Under the pieces are notes generated by a model. That model worked only from the letters and a program-made list of their open reading frames with translations, made no database searches and had not been told where the DNA came from. Shown in pieces: positions 6,492 to 10,970 of a stretch of 10,970 bases of DNA. Origin of the DNA: Actinomycetes bacterium (lineage in GTDB: Bacteria > Actinomycetota > Acidimicrobiia > Acidimicrobiales > RAAP-2); NCBI GenBank assembly GCA_021800645.1, contig JAJYYT010000025.1:1-10970 (forward strand), written 5' to 3'. Made by a program: the position numbers and the translations under genes. How positions within the stretch are numbered: the stretch's first letter is position 1; every line of letters begins with the position of its first letter.

Positions 6492-6554
6492 GACGGCGCG
6501 GGAGTGACGACGCGAGAGACGGCGTCGGAGTGACGGCGCGGGAGACGGCGTGTG
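6492..6554. repeat. Tandem 26-bp repeat, about 2.4 imperfect copies
   Basis: Copies start at 6492 and 6518, with a partial third at 6544 (gacggcgtgtg). Each 26-bp copy is itself a 14 + 12 bp pair of sub-units beginning gacggcg or gacgacg, so about five diverged half-units line up. It occupies the middle of the 183-bp spacer between the histidine kinase stop and the permease start. No gene, riboswitch or clear promoter was found elsewhere in that spacer. The repeat could serve as an array of protein sites or simply reflect slippage. Confidence 0.8.
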
Positions 6555-6605
6555 CAACCCTGCGCCGGTCCGTCCCGCACCGGCGGCGGCAGGATTGCGC
6601 CTGGC

Positions 6606-8117
6606 TCAGGGCAGCGCGCGAGGCAGCGCTGGGAGGTCGGCCTCGGCGAGCGTCCCAGGCCGGCGCGCCTCGGCGATCTCGTGCAGGCCCCCCGACCCGT
6701 CCCCCGCGGCTGTGCTGAGGGGTATGGACGCGTGCACGACGGTCCCGCCCCCCGGCTCGCTGTCCACCTCGAGGGTTCCTCCGAGGAGACCCGCCCGCTC
6801 CGACATGCCGACGAGGCCGAGGTGCGCGGACTGGGCGTCCGCTTGCAGCGCGCGTGCGTCGAACCCCGCACCGTCGTCGCTCACCCGGACCTCGAGCCGC
6901 TCGGCACCGAGCTCCACTGTGACGTCCACCCGGCGTGGCCGGCCATGGCCGACGGCATTGCGCACCGCTTCTTGGACGATCCGGAAGACCCCCAGCTCGA
7001 CGTCGGGAGCGAGCCGGCGCGCCGCTCCCGCCACGGTGAGCTCGACGGGGAGACCGCTCTCCTCTTCCACCTCGGCGAGGAACCCCGAGAGCGCAGCCAC
7101 CAACCCGAGGTGGTCGAGCGACGGCGGTCGCAGGTCGCGTGCCAGCGCGCGAAGGCGCGTCGCTGCCTGGAGGGAGCGGACCCGTGCGTCGTCGAGGCTC
7201 GACAGGACGTCGGGGAGCATGCCGGGGGACTCGCGCAGCGCCTCGAGCTTCCTCGCGAGGTGGAGCAGGAGCTGCAGCGGCTCGTCGTGCAGCTCGCGCG
7301 CCAGCCGACGGCGCTGCTCCTCTTCTGCCGCGATCATGCGCGCGCGCCGCTGGGCCGCCCGGCGGGACTGACTGCGCTCTTCGGTCACGTCTTCGAACAC
7401 GAGCTGTGCCGCGCTGTCGCCACCTTCGGGCAGCGTGACGTACGCCACCCGGTAGTCGTGGCCGTCGTGCGCGCTGACCACCTGCCCGTGGAGGGTCTCG
7501 ACGGGTGCGTCGCTTCCCGCCAGCGCGCTCGCGCGCGCGCCGAGCGTCCCCTCGCCGAACGCCGCCGTCGCCGCCGGATTGGCGCCGCGGACGTTGCCCG
7601 CCGCGTCGACCACGAGGATGGGTGCTCGGTTCGCCTCGAAGAGCTGACGAAAGCCCGCTTCGGCGTACAGGCGCGCGAGCGTCGCCTGCTCCACGCGGGC
7701 GTGCGCGCGGCGCTCAGCCTCGATCCGTTGGCCGAAGACGAGCGCCACGGCGTCCACCAGGACGAGGTTGACCACGTCGGAGGGCGCGTGCCCCTTGTCG
7801 ACGGGGAGCAGGAGATCTGGCAGCCACAGCACGGTGGCGAACGCCGCGGTGAGCGCCGAGCCGCTGAGTCCCCAACGCAGGGCGGCATAGCCCACCGGGA
7901 CGATCAGCAACGCCACGGGGATCCCGCCAGGGAAGGAGCCGCCCTCCGCCGAGGAGCGGAGATCGATCAGGAAGTGCAGCCCTGCGAGCAGCACGACCAC
8001 CGCCTGCACCCCCCAGAAGCCGCGGTCGTGCAGCGGAGGGTGGAGCGCTCGGCGGATCACGCCAGCGGCACTGCCGTCATCTGCCGGCGCCGGCTCAGAC
8101 GCGGAGACGCTCGACAT
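6606..8117 (-). CDS. NarL-type sensor histidine kinase with membrane and PAS-like domains
   Basis: 503 residues from the ATG at 8117. Three to four hydrophobic segments (about 33-52, 65-105 and 113-130, such as GFWGVQAVVVLLAGLHFLID) anchor the N-terminus. A short linker helix leads to a PAS-like domain (about 155-245, FRQLFEANRAPILVVDAAGN). A coiled, charged stretch then leads to the HisKA_3 box LARELHDEPLQ with the predicted phosphorylated His at 277. The HATPase domain follows with the N-box IVQEAVRNAVGHG and G-boxes VSDDGAGFD and LGLVGMSERAGLLGG. The start overlaps the response regulator's end by 23 nt, indicating translational coupling. No good Shine-Dalgarno precedes the ATG; a GTG about 18 codons further in is an alternative start. 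No periplasmic sensor domain is visible, so the cue is likely sensed in the membrane or by the PAS domain, which shows no obvious haem or flavin motif. Confidence 0.92.
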   Translation of the reverse strand: MSSVSASEPAPADDGSAAGVIRRALHPPLHDRGFWGVQAVVVLLAGLHFLIDLRSSAEGGSFPGGIPVALLIVPVGYAALRWGLSGSALTAAFATVLWLPDLLLPVDKGHAPSDVVNLVLVDAVALVFGQRIEAERRAHARVEQATLARLYAEAGFRQLFEANRAPILVVDAAGNVRGANPAATAAFGEGTLGARASALAGSDAPVETLHGQVVSAHDGHDYRVAYVTLPEGGDSAAQLVFEDVTEERSQSRRAAQRRARMIAAEEEQRRRLARELHDEPLQLLLHLARKLEALRESPGMLPDVLSSLDDARVRSLQAATRLRALARDLRPPSLDHLGLVAALSGFLAEVEEESGLPVELTVAGAARRLAPDVELGVFRIVQEAVRNAVGHGRPRRVDVTVELGAERLEVRVSDDGAGFDARALQADAQSAHLGLVGMSERAGLLGGTLEVDSEPGGGTVVHASIPLSTAAGDGSGGLHEIAEARRPGTLAEADLPALPRALP

Positions 8118-8844
8118 CGTCGTGACGTGCTGCCCGTAGCGTGTTGGCGACGGCCTCGGTGCGCGAGGTGGCACCGAGCTTCGCGAGCAGGCTCGAGACA
8201 TGGGACTCGACCGTGCGAAGGCCCAGGGAGAGCTCAGCCGCTATCTGCTTGTTGGAGCGTCCCTGCGCGACGAGCGCGAAGACCTCGGCCTCCCTCGCAG
8301 TCAGCACCTCGGGGCCGCGACGGGCGGGTGCATGGTCATGCCTTCGGCTGAGCCTGGTCGCGAGCGCACCGTCGAGGACGAACACGCCTTCGGCCACCAG
8401 GCGGACGGCCTCGACCAGCTCTCGCGCGGACGCCGTCTTGAGCAGGTAGCCGCCGACGCCGATCTCGAGTGCCTCGGTCACATAGGCGTGGTCGTCGTAT
8501 GCGCTCACGACCAGCACTCGGGTGGGCTGCTGGCGACGCGTGATCTCCCGCGCGAGCGCGAGCCCGCTCGCGCCCGGGAGGCTCACGTCGACGAGGGCGA
8601 CGTCGGGGATGAGGCGCGAGACGAGCTCGAGACCCTCCTCTGCGGTCGCGCACGCGCCTGCCACTTGCAGGTCGGCGTGCGCCTCGAGCAGCTGTGCAGT
8701 GCCTTCCCGCACGAGCGCGTGATCTTCGACGATCACGATGCGAACCGGCCGCCGGGCGGCGGGTGGCGCCGGCTCGCCGGTCTCGTGGGGATCCGTGGAA
8801 CCACGGGGGGCTCCGATCCCTCCCGCAACAGCACGGAGCGGCAC
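8095..8844 (-). CDS. NarL/FixJ-type response regulator
   Basis: 249 residues from GTG 8844. The receiver domain (about 34-150) has VRIVIVEDHALVREG with the acidic pair, the phospho-acceptor D86 in DVALVDVSLPG, the switch residue Ser in VLVVSAYDDH, and the conserved Lys in GYLLKTAS. A linker leads to a LuxR-type helix-turn-helix (about 180-245), LTAREAEVFALVAQGRSNKQ with LGLRTVESHVSSLLAKLG. The GTG is chosen because AGAGGAG lies 8 nt upstream; a start at 8931 would add 29 residues without homology. It forms one transcription unit with the overlapping kinase gene and is probably its partner. Targets are unknown; the permease downstream and the NosR-like gene to the right are candidates. Confidence 0.93.
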   Translation of the reverse strand: MPLRAVAGGIGAPRGSTDPHETGEPAPPAARRPVRIVIVEDHALVREGTAQLLEAHADLQVAGACATAEEGLELVSRLIPDVALVDVSLPGASGLALAREITRRQQPTRVLVVSAYDDHAYVTEALEIGVGGYLLKTASARELVEAVRLVAEGVFVLDGALATRLSRRHDHAPARRGPEVLTAREAEVFALVAQGRSNKQIAAELSLGLRTVESHVSSLLAKLGATSRTEAVANTLRAARHDDVERLRV

Positions 8845-8852
8845 TCGGGGTT

Positions 8853-8859
8853 CTCCTCT
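8853..8859 (-). promoter_or_regulatory. Ribosome binding site AGAGGAG deciding a GTG start
   Basis: AGAGGAG, then 8 nt, then GTG at 8844 on the minus strand. It places the response regulator start well inside a longer open frame and removes a proline/arginine-rich extension. Confidence 0.75.
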
Positions 8860-8885
8860 GGCCTGCGCCGGCTCAAGCTGGTGGC

Positions 8886-9098
8886 GTGGGATCGATCCTC
8901 GCGTTGGGCGCGGCGTTGGTGGCGGTGTCATTGCTCGCCGTCGTCGTCTACGCCGCGCTCTTCGCCGCGGCGGCCGTCTCCACCGTGCGGGGACGCAGGC
9001 ACCCCGACCCGGTCTCGGTCTCGCTCGACGACCTCCTCTGCGACGAGCTGCTCATGGATCTCTTCGATCCCGGCCACGCCGGCGCGCGTCACTCCTGA
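8886..9098 (+). CDS. Candidate 70-residue single-helix membrane protein
   Basis: From GTG 8886 the product has a strong hydrophobic helix at about residues 3-33 (LVAVSLLAVVVYAALFAAAA), then TVRGRRHPDP, then an acidic tail with DDLLCDELLMDLFDPG. This gives a sensible inner-membrane topology with a charged cytosolic tail. About 64 of 70 codons end in G or C, against about 49 of 63 for the antisense Rrf2 frame over roughly the same DNA. This favours the plus strand as the coding one. No Shine-Dalgarno is seen. It starts only 41 bp from the divergent response-regulator start, and its 3' 171 nt overlap the end of the Rrf2 gene. I do not recognise the family. It could be a small regulatory or complex-stabilising peptide, or a chance frame. 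Confidence 0.45.
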   Translation: MGSILALGAALVAVSLLAVVVYAALFAAAAVSTVRGRRHPDPVSVSLDDLLCDELLMDLFDPGHAGARHS

Positions 9099-9566
9099 GC
9101 TGCTCGGACTGCGGACCGCGAGGACGCCGCAGGGCAGGGGCGCGACAGGCTGTGCACGCGCGTCGCCGAGTCCGACCAGCTGAGCGAGCGTCGTGGCCCC
9201 GAGCACGCTCCGCACGCGCGTGCTCGCCTCGTTGCGCACCAAGAGCGGGAGCCCGGCACCGGTGGCCAGCGGACTCGGCTCGACGTTCCCGGCATCGAGC
9301 GGGCCTTCTCCCGCCTCGACCACCTCCAAGAGGCTGACCAGCTCCGGGGGGCGCGCGAGCCGATAGCCCCCGCCGAGGCCGGGGGCCGAGACGACGAGCC
9401 CCGCACGGGCCAGGTCGCTCATGACCTGGGGCACGAACGTCGGAGGCAGCCCCATCGCGTCGGAGACCTCCCGCCGGGTCCGGTGCCGCCCCGACCGGTA
9501 CGCGGCGGCGAGAAAGACCGCCGCCTTGACGACGTACCTGCCCCGGCTCGAGAGCCCGACGTCCAC
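8928..9566 (-). CDS. Rrf2-family transcriptional regulator lacking the cysteine triad
   Basis: 212 residues from GTG 9566. The first 90 or so residues match the Rrf2 winged-helix domain: LSSRGRYVVKAAVFLAAAY, then LPPTFVPQVMSDLARAGLV, then GLGGGYRLARPPE. In IscR/NsrR the region after this has three Cys ligating an Fe-S cluster; here that stretch (about 90-115) has none. The only cysteine in residues 1-156 is C146, so an IscR-type cluster is not expected. Residues 1-156 already equal a normal Rrf2. Residues 157-212 are a Glu/Asp/Arg-rich tail lying antisense to the candidate small membrane protein and may be a 3' read-on of the frame. There is no clear Shine-Dalgarno, but a TACACT box ends 7 nt before the GTG, fitting a leaderless mRNA. 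It is divergent from the NosR-like gene, its likely target. Confidence 0.85.
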   Translation of the reverse strand: MDVGLSSRGRYVVKAAVFLAAAYRSGRHRTRREVSDAMGLPPTFVPQVMSDLARAGLVVSAPGLGGGYRLARPPELVSLLEVVEAGEGPLDAGNVEPSPLATGAGLPLLVRNEASTRVRSVLGATTLAQLVGLGDARAQPVAPLPCGVLAVRSPSSSGVTRAGVAGIEEIHEQLVAEEVVERDRDRVGVPASPHGGDGRRGEERGVDDDGEQ

Positions 9567-9573
9567 GGAGAAA

Positions 9574-9603
9574 AGTGTACTTCAGGGCTTGACGTAGTGT
9601 CCA
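9574..9603 (-). promoter_or_regulatory. Promoter of the Rrf2 gene, leaderless type
   Basis: On the minus strand TGGACA (9603-9598, 5/6 to TTGACA) is followed after 18 nt by TACACT (9579-9574). The GTG start lies 7 nt beyond, so the transcript would begin at or next to the start codon. Confidence 0.55.
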
Positions 9604-9617
9604 GTACTCATTATCTT
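9589..9617 (+). promoter_or_regulatory. Promoter of the NosR-like gene, overlapping the Rrf2 promoter
   Basis: TTGACG (9589-9594) and TATCTT (9612-9617) are spaced by 17 nt. The predicted start near 9624 leaves about a 90-nt leader before ATG 9715, in which I see no riboswitch, only a weak caggc/gcctg stem. It overlaps the minus-strand boxes at 9574-9603, so one bound regulator could act on both directions. The palindrome agtact (9603-9608) lies in its spacer. Confidence 0.55.
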
Positions 9618-9714
9618 CTCACGTGGAGCAGTTCGCTACACGTTGTGGGCGTCGCAGGCCTCCCGGGGGCGTCCGGAGCGGTTGCCGTTTGCCTGGGGGC
9701 GAGGAGAAGGAGCG

Positions 9715-10970
9715 ATGGCTGTCGACCTGCAGGACCGCACCAGCACCGCACCGGACCCGGTTTCCTCGGCGGTCCGGCTGCGACCGGCCCGGCGGACCGG
9801 GCTCCGGGAGCGCTTCGCCGACACCGACCCCGAGCCAGGGCTGGAGCTGACCCGCGACCCGCGCGTGGCGCGGCTCGTGCGGAACCGCAAGTTCCAGTTC
9901 CTCCTCATTGTGCCGAACCAGGTCGTCTTCTGGACGGTGATCTTCGTGGGCATCGCCGGCACCGCGATCCCCGGTCTCAATTTCGGCGCGGCGATCACGT
10001 GGTACGTGTGGTTCTGCCTCGTCTTCGTGATGATGGTGGTGGTAGGGCGGGCGTGGTGCGCGATGTGCCCCTTCGGCGGGTTCGCCGAGTGGATCCAACG
10101 TCGCTCGTTCTGGAACCGCACCCAGAAGGCGCTCGGCCTCGGCCGCAAGTTCCCCGAGCCTCTCGCGCGCCTCGGGTTCTTGATCCCGGTCGCGAGCTTC
10201 CTCGTGCTCACCTGGATCGAGGAGTTCTTCAACATCGCCGGACCCGGCAACCCGGCCGACACGTCGTGGATGGTCGTCGGCATCGTCTCCTCGGCGCTCA
10301 TCTTCTTCCTCGTCTTCGAGCGGCGGACCTTCTGCCGCTACGTCTGCCCGCTCACCACGCTGATCGGCACGGTCGGCTCGATGGGATCGGCCGCCGGCTT
10401 CCGGACCAAGGACCGCGAGGTGTGCCTGTCGTGCCGCACGAAGGACTGCATGCGCGGCGGTGAGAAGGGCTACGGCTGCCCGTGGTACACCTGGCCCGGC
10501 AGCGCCGATTCCAACCTCTCGTGCGGGCTGTGCTCCGAGTGCTACAAGGCGTGCCCCGAGGGGAACGTCGGCCTGTTCGTGCAGCGCCCCCTCACCTCTG
10601 TGGTGGCGCCGCGTCGTCGCCGCGCCGACGTTGCCTGGGGAGTCGCCATCCTGTGGGGATTGGTCGTCTACCAGCAGTTCAACGCGACCACCGCATTTGC
10701 GTCGATCGACGGCTGGCTGAACCGCAATCTCCTCTTCCCCCACTACCCCGACCCCGTCGACTACGTCGGGGTCATCGCGGCGGTGGCGCTCGCGACCGCC
10801 GGCGCGGTGTGGCTGCTCTCGCGCGCGCTCGGCCGCGCGGACATCGCGACGGCGCACACCGAGAGCTTCGTGGACCGGACCTCGCGGTTCCGGGCCTTCT
10901 TCGTCCCCATGGCCTACGGCCTCATCCCGGTGGTGGGCGCCGACTACTTCGCCCGCCAGCTGCCGAAGTT
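9715..10970 (+). CDS. NosR/NapH-like membrane polyferredoxin, 3' end outside window
   Basis: 418 residues are visible. After a 55-residue polar N-terminus come hydrophobic segments (about 63-90, 95-110, 152-167, 186-201). Paired cysteine motifs at membrane edges follow the 4Fe-4S_5 pattern: GRAWCAMCPFGGF (C115, C118) and RRTFCRYVCPLTT (C207, C211). A cytosolic ferredoxin-like part follows, with C237, C240, C245 and C255 at irregular spacing, then the regular C270xxC273xxC276xxxC280P. More hydrophobic segments (about 307-320, 350-370, 397-410) follow. Known relatives pass electrons between quinol and periplasmic or cytosolic reductases (NosR, NapH, CcoG). The ATG at 9715 has GAGGAG 8 nt upstream. 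The divergent Rrf2 regulator suggests redox or nitrogen-oxide linked control. The exact partner enzyme cannot be told from the window. Confidence 0.88.
   Translation, partial: MAVDLQDRTSTAPDPVSSAVRLRPARRTGLRERFADTDPEPGLELTRDPRVARLVRNRKFQFLLIVPNQVVFWTVIFVGIAGTAIPGLNFGAAITWYVWFCLVFVMMVVVGRAWCAMCPFGGFAEWIQRRSFWNRTQKALGLGRKFPEPLARLGFLIPVASFLVLTWIEEFFNIAGPGNPADTSWMVVGIVSSALIFFLVFERRTFCRYVCPLTTLIGTVGSMGSAAGFRTKDREVCLSCRTKDCMRGGEKGYGCPWYTWPGSADSNLSCGLCSECYKACPEGNVGLFVQRPLTSVVAPRRRRADVAWGVAILWGLVVYQQFNATTAFASIDGWLNRNLLFPHYPDPVDYVGVIAAVALATAGAVWLLSRALGRADIATAHTESFVDRTSRFRAFFVPMAYGLIPVVGADYFARQLPK

Noticed and set aside
6492..6554. CRISPR-like array
   Set aside because: Copies are contiguous with no spacers and are diverged; simple tandem repeat.
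6423..6605. c-di-AMP or other riboswitch before the KimA-like gene
   Set aside because: No recognisable conserved core; the space is mostly the 26-bp repeat. A covariance search would be decisive.
6552..8351. 599-codon plus-strand frame opposite the histidine kinase
   Set aside because: No domain signal; the minus strand has full H, N and G boxes.
9619..10857. 412-codon minus-strand frame opposite the NosR-like gene
   Set aside because: Arg/Glu/His-rich antisense product containing poly-His runs; the plus strand has ordered cysteine motifs and a good ribosome binding site.

Overview
The window is very GC-rich, with GTG and TTG starts, strong G/C third-position bias and short 5' leaders. This suggests a high-GC Gram-positive bacterium (Actinomycetota-like, possibly an environmental Acidimicrobiia-type lineage). 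The taxon is an inference from composition and gene content only. No rRNA, tRNA, CRISPR array, transposase or phage gene was seen.

Left part (1-3579, minus strand): a sulfur-oxidation operon read right to left. It starts with a sulfide:quinone oxidoreductase gene (sqr) that is broken by an internal deletion plus frameshift. Next is a metallo-beta-lactamase-fold persulfide-dioxygenase-like protein with two rhodanese domains. Last is a fused protein with four [4Fe-4S] binding sets followed by an NrfD/PsrC/SoeC-type membrane domain, running off the left edge. An intact version would suggest sulfide -> persulfide -> sulfite -> oxidation at the membrane through a molybdenum enzyme, whose catalytic subunit should lie just left of the window. 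A HutC-type GntR regulator (3677-4438, plus) is divergent from the operon and probably controls it. The 97-bp spacer carries a minus-strand TTGACA box, small inverted repeats, and a -10-like box placed for a leaderless GTG start.

Middle part (4554-8844, minus strand): a KimA-family potassium/proton symporter-like APC permease (4554-6422). Upstream of it lies a NarL-type two-component system in which the response regulator (8095-8844) overlaps the sensor histidine kinase (6606-8117) by 23 nt. A convergent 115-bp spacer between the GntR gene and the permease holds a 12-bp perfect palindrome inside a larger imperfect inverted repeat.

Right part (8886-10970): a candidate 70-residue one-helix membrane protein on the plus strand overlaps antisense the 3' end of an Rrf2-family regulator gene (minus). 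The Rrf2 gene is divergent from a NosR/NapH-like polyferredoxin membrane protein that runs off the right edge. Its Rrf2 protein lacks the usual cysteine triad.

Three separate intergenic spacers on the minus-strand side contain short tandem duplications with different units (18, 16 and 26 bp), which is a recurring pattern of local duplication.
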